A stretch of 64,000 bases of DNA, from NCBI GenBank assembly GCA_020002185.1, contig CM034531.1, positions 88,381,788-88,445,787 on the forward strand, in the 5' to 3' direction. Position numbers and translations under genes: made by a program. Shown in pieces: positions 12,731 to 49,700 of this stretch (positions within the stretch are counted from its first letter, which is position 1; each line of letters starts with the position of its first letter). The stretch is from Paraescarpia echinospica (lineage: Eukaryota > Annelida > Polychaeta > Sabellida > Siboglinidae). The notes beneath the pieces are model-generated. The model ran no database searches. It saw only the letters and a program-made list of their open reading frames with translations, and was not told where the DNA came from.

Positions 12731-13916
12731 CAGCCCTCTAAGTTAACTTTTTAGTCTAGGAACCAAGTGGTTCCTACCCCAGGTACTTACATTTTTTTAG
12801 GAGCCAAATTAAAAAAGTAGGAGCCAAGTAATTGTGTGTGCGTATGTGCGTAATTGTGCTTTCAGCACAAATTTAATCCAAATTAACCACTTTTAAAAAA
12901 TAAATAAATTTAAAACGTATGAATATGTGGCCAGATACTAACTTTATGCATTATAACATGGTACACTGGCAAATTAATAACAGTCATATGTGGAATCCCT
13001 GAAATTACCAATACATGTAATTACAGTAAATATACATGTACGTATAGGGACACTGATTTTCCATTTCAAAAAAGGCAAATTCCGTTTCAATTTTGTTTCA
13101 AAATTCTGTTTCAGAGATAGGCAAATTCCATTTCAAATGATGTATTTTCTGTTTCAGAAAAAGGCCAATTCTGTGTCAAATGTCGCATTTTCTGTGTCAA
13201 GTGATGCATTTCCTGTTTTAAGTGAAAAAGAAGCCCATTTCTGTTCAGAAAAGTAATATTTAATTTCAAAGTTAACTTTGAGAAATAATACATTCTGTCA
13301 AATATTTTAAAAAAATCACAATGTTATGATCTATGCATTTATATAATACTGTTTTACTGTGTGGTTAACTTTTCTAACAACATTTAGTTGTGGTATATTT
13401 GCAACACAGTAACAAACGTACATAATCAATTTATATAATAACAAATTCCTCTGACACAATAACATGAATGAATGGTTGTTTCTAATGCAGCAGTGCTTAA
13501 TATATAAGTTAACAAATGTAAATTACACAAGCAGTCATATTAACAGCTATGAATTTTTAAATCTCTGATGCTGTTTCACTGATAATTTTGTTCAAATATT
13601 AATATTATGACGCCATCCAACAGAATTTGGTTGACACGTCACGAGGTCGCCATGACAATTCGTAACAATTTGCCTTGCGCGTTTTTAAAATCTTGTGTCA
13701 TAAATCCACCAAAATAAATTAATACCGTTGCAAAGTAATCATGTTTGTTTCAAAATATCGCCAATAAACTCAGTATCGTTTACGGTGTTTCAGAGATACG
13801 ACAACACGTGGTTTATGAAACGGCAAATGACAACGCATGATCTGTTATTAGTATAATAGACTCGTCATGATATGTCAGTCGCTAAACAGAAAAAACAGTC
13901 GCAACTTAGAGGGCTG
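12731..13916. mobile_element. hAT-like non-autonomous DNA element, about 1.2 kb
   Basis: The outer ends are perfect 14-bp inverted repeats beginning CAGCCCTCTAAGTT, with the CAG...CTG ends common in hAT elements. The 8-bp flanks (agtataag and aatatgtg) agree at only five positions, so a target duplication is not proven. Inside near 13055-13240 are reiterated ccatttcaaa/tctgtttca motifs, which make short chance frames. No transposase is seen. Confidence 0.6.
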
Positions 13917-16140
13917 AATATGTGCGTATGAGTTAGAATGGGTACACACTGCCAAATTTGATGGCATTGTGTTAAGTATTTTATGAGTAATTAATAAAAT
14001 TAGTTTTTAATTATCTATAAAAATATCCATTTCGGTACTGTTTCACCATTTGCTCCTAGCATGCCATAACTAAGCTTATAACTATAAGTTATAGTTACAG
14101 AAAATGTCCAACAAAAAAACATATTTTTGAGTACTCAAATGATCATAATTTCACTTCTAAAAAAGCGTTTTTCAAAATTCCAAAAGTATATCTTACTGCA
14201 TTAAACAAGCTATCCAATGTCATGACATATGCTAGTTGTTCGTACGTCAACAAATATATTAAATGGTTTTTTTCTTAGTTTCCTGGGTGTTTCCAGCACT
14301 CGGCAACGTTCTATTAACTGATTTGTCTGTATATATTGTGGTTATAATGTAATGTTATGATCTCACGTCGCCGTCGGTCTCATTCAACTAGCCAGCCTTT
14401 TTCAGAACATTATCGCCAAGCCTACTTTCTGTGCTGGCACTGAGGGTGGTCACTGCCAGAGTGCTTGTCGTCCTCAGTGGTTCGTTTACGTCCCAAACTG
14501 AGACGTTCTCTTAACCTCCCTATTATTAGTATTAACTAAGTAACTAACATAGTAACAGACAAACAGATGCCACAGCCGACACCTATTATATTTATACTTA
14601 TAGGCTATTACCGCCCAGCCCCATGTGGGCCCAATCACGCCTCACACGTACCGGCGATGTCGCGCTCCGATGTCATTCTAAATGTGTGAGTATGTACGCA
14701 ATGATGAACGACAACACCAGTGACAACAGCGTCAGTGACCCACAGCACGTTACCCAGTTAGGGACACGATAGCCTACTACGAAGACAGTGCACGCTGGCG
14801 CCGACGCGGGTATGAATGGATGTGCGCAAGGTCAAGGGCATTCTAAAACGAGTCTATGACATGTTATTTGTAAACAAATGCGCGTGGCAATTATTGGGGA
14901 CAGACCAATATTTTTCTTTTGTGTGCGTGTGGTGGGAATTGTGATTTTTACATGGTACATAGACATACACCCTTTCAAAAATGTTCTGCATCCTGAACAA
15001 AACATTAATTAACAGGAAACATGCTGATTTGCAGACTAGTACTCAAGCTTTAATTTATTTTTGTTAATTGGCAGCGTATATACTCAAATATGTAAATAAT
15101 ACTTTTTTCCATAGGACATTTATTTAATAAAACAAGAGTTAGTAAGGTTGTCTTCCAAAGCAGATGTATTGCAGGCGGGAAATGCAGCATTTGGTCTGTC
15201 AAGAGTCCAAGTATGTTTCACCCATGTGTAATTACCCTTCTTACACAGTTGTCAATTGTTTTAATATATTCATAGTTCTTGCATTTTTACAACAGGTGTG
15301 TACATAATGTGTTCCATTCATGTGCCATTCTCTAGAAGAATGAAGTCTATTGCTTCAACAGCTGTCAACAATTTCCCTTAGTAGACCTAATATGAAGAAC
15401 TTACATTGAATGTGGTAATAAAAAGATATGTCGTTGTTAATACTAATCAGCTAACACTGGAGGTTTGCAGTAATTCCAGTGGATTATTGTGTTCATCAAT
15501 ATAATATTTTCCAAAAAAAGACATCTCTTTTCAGGTCTTGTAGGAATTCCACTGCAAGGATCCTCTGCTAAACAATATATTAATACAATTATTGAATTTG
15601 TCAGTAATTCCAATATATTATTGTGTTCTTCACTAAGCTATTTTCGTCAGAAAAGGGGGTCTAAGACCCCTTTCCAGAGCATGGGGGTTGACACCCGTAA
15701 GACCCCCTGGATAATCTGCTGTTTGATGTGGTTTTCTGTGGAATGATACCGTACTGCCGATGCATATTTCATGATGGACCATTCGAACGTCTGAGAGCAT
15801 ATCGCATTGTTCTTTTAATAATCTAGTTTGATGTCTTCGTCCGCATTTTTTCAATGGATAATATGTTTATTAATATTCATAATTAAATATCTTGTTTAAA
15901 AAAGTCAGTATCGTTAATATTCGTTATCACTGAAAAGAATCTGGCCTCGAATGTTGTTATGACCCAACGTGGTATGCTTATTGGCTTCTCTTTGTCTACG
16001 GACCGACGAAACAGTTCATAAACAAAATCAGTAGAATTGTCGCCGAGTACGGTCACGATAGGTACACGATCCTGGCAACATTCGAAGAGTTCCTAGGTCA
16101 CGTCTGCACCGGTGGAGGTGGAGATGCTCTAGTCATTGTT
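13917..16140. other. No gene recognised
   Basis: Mixed AT-rich sequence with small open frames only. I find no LINE motif, tRNA or splice-phase-consistent exon chain. Confidence 0.5.
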
Positions 16141-16560
16141 AGCATGTATGTATGTATGTGTGTGTGTGTGTGCGTGCGTGCGTGCGTGTGTGTGTATGCG
16201 TGTATGCATGAATGTATGCACGTATGCATATACGCATATATACACACACGCTTACATACACACACGCATACATACACACACCCATACACACCCATAAATA
16301 CACACACACATACATATACACACACATACATGCACGCATACATACACACACCCATACACACATACATGCACGCATACATACACGCTCGCATACATACACA
16401 TACGCATCCATACACACACCCATACATGCACACATATATATATATATATATACACATACATACATACATACACACATACATACACGTATGTATGTATGTA
16501 CTTCCGTATGTATATACGTTTGTACGTATGTATGCGTACATACAAACATACACGCATACA
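16141..16560. repeat. Compound TGTA/CACA/CATA microsatellite with inverted blocks
   Basis: A TATG/TGTG block is followed by CACA/CATA blocks, then again by GTATG blocks, so the array is partly self-complementary. Long open frames of Tyr-Val-Cys or His-Thr type on both strands here are repeat artefacts. It abuts the 3' end of the RTE-type LINE on the minus strand. Confidence 0.9.
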
Positions 16561-16569
16561 CTCTTCTTC

Positions 16570-17610
16570 TTCAGTTCAGCATATCTCTGCGAGACGTAGC
16601 TGCCCAGATGATCCCAAGATACGCTGCTCTGTCTGCCGTTTGTCTCCCTGCTCTCACGATGTCGTCTTCCAACCAGTCGCTGATGTCCTGCTCCCATCTT
16701 CTCCTTGGTCTTCCCCTTCCTCTCTTTCCCTCCATTTTGCCTTCTATGACTGTTTTCTCTAAGGAATTATGTCTTTTGATGTGGCCAAAATAACTCAGTT
16801 TTAGTCCTTTTATTCTATTCACTAGTTGACAGTTCTTTGTCTAATTGTTTAAGGATCTCTGCATTGGTTGTTCTTGTTATCCATGGCACTCTTAGGACTT
16901 TTCTGTAACATTTCATCTCAAACGCTTGTATCCTTCTCATGTCTTCTTTGTTCAGTGTCCACATTTCGCTCCCATATAGAGCTGTTGGGAAAACGCAGGT
17001 TTTAAAAATTCTTATCTTTGTTGGTATGTTTTGTCCTTTCCATACATTTTTCAGATTATTTAGTTTCTGCGTTGCTATGGCTATTCTTCTTCTGATCTCT
17101 GGTGATGTCTTGCCGTCTCCTTGTAGTCTTGCTCCAAGGTATTCGTAGTGGTTCACATTTTCAACTTGCTCCCCGTTGATTGCAATTTCTGTTTATTCAA
17201 TGCATTTGTCAGTGTCCATGATCTTTGTTTTCTTCACATTAAGTAACAAGCCCTTTTTTGTCACTGTGTTCTTTTACAGACATGATTAGGTTTGTTAGGC
17301 CGATCGTCGTAGTGGACAGGAGTGCGGTATCGTCTGCGTATCGTAGGTCTCTGATTCTATGTCCATGAATATTCACTTCATCGTATCTTGTACTTCTGTC
17401 ATCTAATTCTACATCTCTCATTATGTCTTCTGTGTAGAGATTGAGTAGGTATGGAGATAAAATACACCCTTGTCTTACTCCTTTTCTCACTGTAAAAGTT
17501 TCTGTAGTTGTGTTTTCCAGCCTGACTACTGCTTGTTGGTTGCTATAAAGTGATTTCAAGAGGGCGATTATCTTTGGGTGGAAGTTCATGTCGCTGAGCG
17601 TTTTCAAAAC
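16570..17610 (-). mobile_element. RTE-type LINE, 3' half of the reverse transcriptase, frameshifted
   Basis: On the minus strand the order is GVRQGCILSPYLLNLY, the catalytic LRYADDTALLS box, a YLGARLQGDG block, then TALYGSEMW and the C-terminal GRGRPRRRWEQDISDWL tail. This is the standard RTE-clade layout. It is split by frameshifts near 17240 and 16820. The 5' side stops at 17610, exactly where the hAT-like element begins. The 3' side ends in the microsatellite at 16560; RTE elements often end in short tandem repeats. Confidence 0.85.
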
Positions 17611-18765
17611 TAGCGTTCGAAATATACGCTGACCCGGTGGTCACTGACCACCTACTTTGCCGTCGGGTCAGTAACTTTTTTGAGTTACTGGTCCGTGTGA
17701 CCGCCTACTTTTGGGGGGATGTTTTTTACGCTCGATATTGCTCAATTTATTTTAACGTGAAACGCAACACCCACTGAGCGCGCACGTTACAATGGTTGTT
17801 ATATTAAAAAAGCACCCGAAACGAACGTACGGTAATTTACTCATTTTGGTAAATCAAAAAGAGGCATCATCACTGGCGGCGCCATCATCATATCCACACG
17901 GGCTATGCCTTTCGAATGTGTTTGAGAAAGGCCGCCATTGCCAAAATCTCCTGGGGGAAAAAGTGTTAGAAAAATGCGAAAAAGAACGGGCCTACGATAC
18001 TGATAAGTGTCACTGACATTTCCGAGACACCTGGCTGGCCCAATTTCTGTGGTTGCATAATCCTTGAATGGAAGACTTTCTGTAAGAAGTCGCATATGAC
18101 CAGGACCCGGAAGAGTATGGTTCTTCTGGTTCTGTTTGAAGCACAGGCTGATGGTAGTGAGAACCAAGGAGAGGCAGACATGGACCAGTTGGAAGCCACG
18201 GCTGCTGGCCCATGTGATGGCGTTGACGCAAACGGTCGCACTGATGACAGCGACTCTGACTTGTCGGACATTAATTATGAATCTTGTGGCTCGAGCCAGA
18301 AGATTCATAACTAATGTCTAAGATCTTGCAGTATCATTGCTGTTGCCGCTGACCATGACTGCGATTCTTAATGATCTTTGCAAAAAGATGGCTCATGAAT
18401 GGTTGGCTGCCAGTGTCTGTCGGCTGTTTCAATTAAATAAAATTAAGGACACTTTCCCAAATCTTTGTTTTTCGTAGTCATTTTAAAATATTATACAAAT
18501 GAGTCTGAAACCAGTTACCTAAAACTTAACAGTCTGCTGATACCTAAAATCGCGTTGTATGTGTACATAATTGATCAAGAAAACACCTGTCTGGCATATG
18601 TATTAAATGATTTTACAGCTGGTAGTACAACTGTGCATTTCTTTCAATATCGTTTAACAGGCCACTGGTAAAATGCGGACCAGTAACTTTGCTGCCGGAC
18701 CAGCAACCTTTTGAAGTTGCTGGTCCGGCTGACCAGCATAATTTTAGGGTAAAGGTCGAACGCTG
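17611..18765 (+). mobile_element. hAT-like element with subterminal hairpins and a broken transposase N-terminus
   Basis: The ends are inverted repeats (TAGCGTTCGA at the left; CAGCGTTCGA as the complement of the right end). Just inside each end is a hairpin: a perfect 13-bp CCGGACCAGCAAC stem near 18694-18730, and a related GGGTCAGTAAC stem near 17660-17695. Between about 17950 and 18110 the plus strand reads like the zinc-finger entrance of hAT transposases (FRDTWLAQFLWL, then a frame change, then KTFCKK), with stops. The 8-bp flanks do not match. No catalytic domain is present, so it is non-autonomous. Confidence 0.65.
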
Positions 18766-18772
18766 CCATACA

Positions 18773-18845
18773 CGCATGTATGTATGTGTGTATGTATGTG
18801 TGTATGCATGCATATTTATATACATTCACATGTATGCACATACAT
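18773..18845. repeat. TGTA/TATG microsatellite
   Basis: Short array of tgtatgtgtg units directly beside the hAT-like element. Confidence 0.8.
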
Positions 18846-19064
18846 CACGTGCGCGCGCATACATCATTCTTGGAATTACACGGACAATCGAATTTAGGCC
18901 TTTATTTCAACTGTTAAACGACTCTTCTTACGGTTTTCAGCCGTGAAGGTGACAAGCGGCCAAGCTGTCTACGTAGGCCCGCTACGTGACATGATAGGCA
19001 TCGACCAACCTCATACAAGTTTGCTGTAAGGCCTACATTGCAACTGCAACCTCATCTATACAAT

Positions 19065-19192
19065 ATGGCCAGCCTTACCGTGACAAGATGCGTTCAGAGG
19101 ATCCGAAACAGTGCTGGATTGTTTGGTCAAGTGGCTGCGTGTAACAAAATATTTGGCGACAAGCTCGACGAGGAAGTTGTCTTTAAGCAGAC
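19065..19192 (+). pseudogene. Relic copy of PNPO-like exon 1
   Basis: The segment aligns along its whole length with exon 1 at 22949-23075, including the start ATG, the GTGACAAGATG block, a shared GGCGACAAGCTC stretch and the ctttaagcag donor region with gtatgg. It is one base longer, which shifts the frame before the donor. No PNPO exons follow before the next exon 1 at 22949, so this is a leftover 5' exon of a further duplicate, or an alternative first exon no longer in phase. Confidence 0.7.
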
Positions 19193-19596
19193 GTATGGCA
19201 CTTCTTAATAGTCCTCGTCTACCTGTTTTCCAAATAGCCTGTTGTACGGTTGGATAGGTGCGCTGTAATTTAAAGGCCGGATGGTGACCGGTGGCATATT
19301 TTATTTCGATTAACTACATAGGTATACTGTATTTTGTATCGACGCTTGGCACTTTGTGACGGTGATCAGGATATTCAACTTATCTGTGCTCGGTTTGCCG
19401 TGTCCACTGACATTAAAATTATGAAGTATTGTTGAATTTATACTACGATTTTTGTTAAAGGTGAACTAGAGCACTTTATAAAGCACACAAGAACGTTGAT
19501 TGGAGTATGGCTATTTCCGCCGTTCGAATCACTTATATAAGTAAGATTGAATAGTTATCATATTGTTATGTGTTGGCTTATTGCTTTGTTCTAATA

Positions 19597-19660
19597 CATA
19601 CATGCACGCACGCACGCACGCACACAAACACATACTCACACACACACTCACACACACACA

Positions 19661-19739
<79 letters not shown>

Positions 19740-19833
19740 TCACACATATTCACACATACAAACACATACACGCACGCACACACGCACACACACACACACA
19801 CACACACAGGCACTCACACATACACACGCGTGC
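19597..19833. repeat. (CA)n microsatellite
   Basis: A long CA array with a few TATT and CG interruptions. The His-Thr and Cys-Val frames through it are artefacts. Confidence 0.95.
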
Positions 19834-20067
19834 GTGTGGGCGCGCGTGAGAAAAAAGTATTTTCTGCGCACACTTGAATGTTTGCTACAGGAGTGCGCTT
19901 CACGAATGTAGTAGCTGTGTAAAAATGTGAGACAGTTGTTGAGAAATAACATTTAATCAATAACTGATTAATTAATTAATTAATTACCATTGAAATTGTA
20001 TATATAGTCGATATGACGATATTTCACGAATCATATATTTATCGCTGCGACATTTAACATTTTTGAA

Positions 20068-20180
20068 GCTCACCAGAAACTTCCAATTGCACCCTCTTGA
20101 CGTTCGCTACAAAAACATCTTATGGCTCTCAGAAAACCCCGATTTGCACCCGCCCTTGAGGCCCGCCAAAACCACATTCA
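20068..20180 (+). repeat. Degenerate minisatellite of about 36 bp, related to 30373-30545
   Basis: Units contain cttccaattgcacccncttgang followed by a cgncaaaac block. The same unit is amplified at about 30373-30545 inside PNPO intron 1. Confidence 0.6.
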
Positions 20181-22948
20181 GGCTCAGATATGGTTCTGCC
20201 CCCAGCATTATTCCAGTACCACTGTTCCCGCGTCGATTGCCTCAAGCTACGTTGACAGCAAAATCCGGCAAGTTAACCTTTTCCTTACAAAAAGGGATGG
20301 TAAAATACACTCGCACTTTTATTTTTGTTCGACAGTATGTCAAACTGGGTTCTCGCAATTCAGAGTTCTATGTTCTAGCACAACGCAATTGTTGAATTCA
20401 CACCAATATTTGTACAATCACGGTGTGTAAACTAAAATAAACCGCACCCATTAATTGGTCATAAAGACTAATAAGGTAAATTTTCGTGTGCCAGCTCTTC
20501 CAAACACTAGGCCTACGTTTGTTGCTGAACGTGCTTGTATATTGCACCCAGTGCGCCGCAAAGAACTCAATACACCTCGACCTATATTTTGCATTAAATC
20601 TTAGCCACGGTCCAGCTATCACTAACGGTAGGCGATTGTTGCGATATATACAACATATTGGTATTTAACGAGGACGCTGGGTGTAGCTAGGCGGAGTAGC
20701 TAGCTCCACTGCGGATTTCTGCGTTTTCAAAAACACGTTTGAAATCACCTATAATCCCAATAACTCATACTGTGTGGTTACTGATAATAAATCGATACAT
20801 AACACATGTTCACCCTAATCACCTCACCCGTTTACAGCCACAGTTGAGTGTAGACAACTTGGACATAATTATAATGAACAATAATCTTTGTGATGGCGAT
20901 ACCATTGCCAGCAAAACATGTACGCATTTATATATACAGGCGTAAATGTTTTAGCAGTATTGACTTTGAAACCACGTCGTTTGGTCGGTTACCTTGAATT
21001 ACCCTTTCAAGTCATGGGTCACGTGCCCTCTGTTCGAGATTTTAGACAGGACGTAAAAGTATACAGCTGCGCAATGCAGCGTTAACAAAAGATCAGCGAG
21101 GCCACCCAGTTTCGACAAGACATAGTTGAACAAGTTGTCGCGTTTCTTTTGTTGTTGAGTTTAAAGGTATTCTGTCTACACGGAGTAAACAAACGTCGTT
21201 GCGATGTTTTGCTTTCTAACCTACCCATTCATCCCATGTCATCTTCGCAAGCCAGGGGTGGTACCGTTGTAGATGACTACACTACCGCAGGCTGTGAGTG
21301 TGGTGGGTTCGTATGCACACCCCCACCCTCACTGAGGCAAGAACTGTGCTTGATTTTATTTAGTCATGTCGACCCTACCATTGATAACTTTAATGAAATG
21401 CTTTTGTTCAACTAATGGTCATTTCAGAAAACTTGTGATTTCGGGATTTAATTTTACAATGACCAACGTCAGATATTAAAAACATGAATGTTTAGCAACG
21501 GCTAATCCTTTGACAAACTGAATAGAACAGCTGCAACATATGTTATGAATGTATTGCACTGTTCGACGAAAATTACATATAAAGTTCCTTTTACAATTTC
21601 TTCATTTATTCAAAATGATTTAATAATCCTAATATTCTTAAACAAGTATGCAACTGAAATGGACTGATGCAAAGTGAACAAACTTGTCATAATATGACAA
21701 GTGAATAGATTGCATGCGACCAGTATATATATATATATATATTTGTATTACCTGCACTACAAAACAGCTGGTTTACTACTATTTTTTTAGATTACATCTT
21801 ACATTTGACTATTGTTTTCAGCAAATCCAATTGAGTGCCAACGAGATATGCCCCTATATTATAGATCAAACATAATCAAAAGACGGCGGAAGCCTCAGAA
21901 TACCTCACATTGCTGTGTAGTAATTATTTAAGTATATTTTTTTATAGTAAGTAGACAGTTTATCTTTATCATTTTTTTTTTTTTTTAAATACACGTTACA
22001 CCATTCATGATATTAATACACAACTGTTAAAATAATAATATGAGATACCCCAATGTTTACAGATGCACTCACAAAAGACAGCAACAACGCATGTAAAGAC
22101 GGATACAGATAACGTGCGCATCCTTGTGAATGTGGTCCTCCGATCCGCTCGTTGTTGGTCCGCATTTTAGTGTGCGCCCACGCTATGAGCCTGCTACCAC
22201 TATACTATGCAGTTACTGGAAATTCAACGCGATCGTGACCGTTTGTACCGTGCAAACGTCCGCGCCACGTGTGAATGGGTAATTCCAGGAAATCCCAGTA
22301 ACATTGGCCATTGATTGTATGTTTTCCACTATTTCGTTCTAATTCCCGAACATAACATGTCACAACAGTCACGATTGGCCCAAACCAAAATAGGCTTAAC
22401 TAGTTGATTGAGGTTGCAATTAAATGGTTAGATTGTATTAAATCTTTTATGTATATATAGTACTACAACCACACAATTACCTTTTGTTTTCCTCTATAAT
22501 TATTACATATTTAACTTAAGGTCTACTGTTCTGTGTAAAGCACGTGCGAGCATTGTTATTGTATTCGGACATTATGCAAATATATAGTGCTAGTATATTC
22601 AATGAGTAACGTTTACATATGTACAAGCGTACGCACAAATCACACATTATCACTTGACTTAGATTACATTTACGGGTAAATGTATTGAACCGCATACGCA
22701 AAATCTTGAACGCATATACAAATACAGCACTTACTGAAACACGGCAAAGATTATACTTTTACCGTTTATCGGTAGTTTTTATGAGTGATCTTTTCCATTC
22801 GTGTCAGGCATGCGGGGTCAAGTAAGCAGTTCTTCCGGGGCGTACAATGTAGCCGTTAGCGCACGTGACTTTAAAGACCTACAACTGGAGAGATCGTAGT
22901 GGTCGGTTTATTTTTGTCCACGGCAGCCCACTGGCGGCACTGTTCAAC
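20181..22948. other. Intergenic and upstream region of the PNPO-like gene; no gene recognised
   Basis: Apart from TA runs near 21725 and homopolymer T near 21970, no repeat family or exon is recognised. The last few hundred bases must hold the promoter of the PNPO-like gene if 22949 is its start. I see no clear TATA box at a fixed distance. Confidence 0.45.
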
Positions 22949-46599
<23,651 letters not shown>

Positions 46600-46766
46600 A
46601 TGTGACATCTGCCGGACCGTTTAGTTATTTGCATTTCTACCCTTTTGTGATGAACATTTACAGTCAGCAGGCGATTACATGTTTTTTGGTTAACTTACGT
46701 CAAGGCATATATTATTATATTATCAACATGATTTTTGCTTTCACGACACATTTGTGTTGAACTTAT

Positions 46767-46772
46767 AATAAA
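46767..46772 (+). terminator. Polyadenylation signal of the PNPO-like gene
   Basis: AATAAA 168 bases after the stop, preceded by tttcacgacacatttgtg, which is also found before the AATAAA of the pseudogene copy (55846). Confidence 0.75.
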
Positions 46773-49700
46773 AGTCACTCATCACAAAAGGAAGTGAAGC
46801 CTGTTAGGCATCCAATCTTTCTTATTCGTGCAACAAACAGTGGCGCCACACGACGGAGCCTGCATAATCAATGATAATACAAGAGCGGTCAGTCACTGTC
46901 TTCAATGTATTCCATTCTATGACACAATGGATCGGCAGGTGACAGCACTTCAGTGTCTAAGCCTATATTGTACTAAAGCTACGTAACAATTACTGTGAGC
47001 GCCTTTGCGATTTACTTATGAAAAACTAACATGCGCTGTTAAGCCACGTCCAGCGCGCTCGTGATTGGATACTTGGGCAAGGAGCGTCTGACGCATGTGT
47101 CAAGCGCATTTCATTTTCTCGTGTATCTAATTATAGTAGTTTTAAAAAGTGTTGTTCATTTGTTATACATTATAATGAAATCTGAACTTTAGTTAAATAC
47201 TCCGTGGTTAAATTCGTTGTACTAATTAACATTTATAACGTTTTGATGACGGACATGTAATGTAAATTAAGGGAGACTTAAGCGATTTATTGTGAATTAA
47301 TTGATGTATAGCACCACAGAATGCGTATTTTAGCTATATTGTACAACACTAATTATTAACTAAGATACATAGGTTGTTATGCTTTATATGTATGTCCTGT
47401 AGCTGGCGAGTATGCATTATACTGGTGTACTTTGTAGTTATTTGTAACGTTATCAGAACGAAGACCGGCGACTAGAGTACACGATATTGTCATGGACGTA
47501 GTGTTTTGCCCGTGCACACAAAAAGAAAACAATCACTGTATTAATTGTCAATAAAATTGTTAATGGTGAAATGGAAATGTGAATTTTTCCAGCAAAAATC
47601 TAATCTCAAGTGTTTTTAGTTATTTAGAGTTATTTTCAATTCACTTATTTAGTTCAAACCAAAATTGGTCCATATATTCATACGCGTGTAACAGTTAACA
47701 ATCTGATATTAACAGAAGAAAACATATTATGTTATGTCCGTCAGACTTCGATTAGCTACGCCGAGTTAATAGATGCAAGAAATACGTCATCAACATGTGT
47801 GTTTATGGATTAGCCACCGCCATTACCCATGAGAATGAGTCGTGACCGATAAAATTATCAAAATTAAACGTGGACCAGCTGCTATTTATGTCACAGACTC
47901 AGCAAAGAAAAGAAGGAAAATATATGGAATAAACGGAGAATGAACATAGCGACAGTTCATGACAGACGGATTAATTTAAAAGAAAAAACACCACCTCTCC
48001 ATGCACGAAGCCGCCGATGGCGACGCCGATGTCATATTGAATGATTGGCATTGTTTTTGTTGGAATATAAAAACTATGGTCATGTTCCTTTTTCACTAGG
48101 TACACCTGGCTATACATTTTGAAGTGAAGTTTTAATGAAACGTTTAGATAACAGAAACTTACTGAAGCCGAGGAACATTCAATAATGAAACTATTTTATT
48201 TGCACCAAAAATCCAGCTGCTATTTCCATAAGCAGTATAAATACATTATACATCACTGGTGATTTACGGTATTAAAATAAGTTAGGTGGTTATATACTTT
48301 CCTATCTACAATCGGTGTAATTTTAGTTTGACAAATATATATCTATAAAGAGCATAACATTATTGTCGACAAAATATTAAAATATATTGCATCAGTGTAA
48401 AAACATGTTTTATTTTGTACTGGGAGTGCAATAATTATTTGTTCTGCTCTTCATTTAGAGTAAAAGATATTGAATATGTTTCTACTGAACTCCCTTTTCG
48501 ATAACAAATAAAATGGCCACTGTATGATGGAAATAAAAGTTATCAAATTACAAAACTTTAAAAGTAACGCATATTTTAAAACACTGTTTTCAGTCATCAT
48601 TGGTGTATTTAGCTCAAGAAGATCCCTAAAACATTTTGAATGTTGTGGAACATTTATATTTTATGAATTTTCAAAATTATTGTAAAAACATTTTATACAC
48701 TACTCCCATTATAGTTCACTTAACACAAACTTGTTTCAACATATTTTGAAGAATATGCTGTAGAACTCAATCCAAACATGATGAGCATAAGAAAGCATAC
48801 ATTTTATTATGTACTCCTATTTTGCAACATAATGACGGGATGATGTGCATTTGGATGCACAAATCGATCCATTGCACAAATCCATTTGAAACGTAGTGAT
48901 GTACATATTCCCAGCAGAAGCCACACGGAACTAATGTGGCAGAACAAAGTCAGACATCTTCTTCACTACTGTGTCAGTTAACATATTGTTCTATTAATAG
49001 CACTGCTATGCATTTTGATACGCAAAGCTATCAGATGCACACATCCATTTGAAACTCGAAGTGAGGTACACCTTTCCAGCAGATGTCGTACAGAACAGAA
49101 TGGGGCAGAACAAAGTCAGACATCATATTACGTCAAATGACCCATTGTCCAATTAATGGCACTGTTAAGTAGAGCTCTTCAATTTCCTCTTTCCATCAGC
49201 TCAGCTATTTCCAATGTTCCTGCAAATAAACAAAGTTGAGTGTAGGAAACTGAGTCTAAATATGAGTTAACTAATTCAACACTGTGCAGATTAATTCAGT
49301 TTAGATATTGGATTATGGGACTTATCACCAAGTGTATAGCTGGCTAAATGGAAAAGAAATACAAGAGAACCTTGTTATGTTGATTCAGTCAGACTAAAAT
49401 CCCAAGAGAACCTTGTTATGCTGATTCAGTCAGACTAAAATCCCAATCCATTACTTTGGCCAACTTTTAATTTGCTTCTACATAATTACATGTATGCATT
49501 GGTCATATACAGTGAACTCCAGATCATTCGAACTCACATAAGTGAATTTTCGCTAAGTTAAGTCAATCTTTTCCTTGGTCCAGGGCAAAGGTCCCAATAA
49601 GGGGACCTTCTGATAACTTTCTAGTTATTAGAAATTGAAATGGGTCCCTGGAAGTTCGACCTTATCCAGAATGCACTGTATATTTTCCTTTATTCTTGTT

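Noticed and set aside
16098..16793. Open frames of up to about 200 codons on both strands
   Set aside because: They run through the TGTA/CACA microsatellite and give only Tyr-Val-Cys or His-Thr repeats.
19529..19952. His-Thr and Cys-Val open frames
   Set aside because: Translation of a (CA)n array in several frames.
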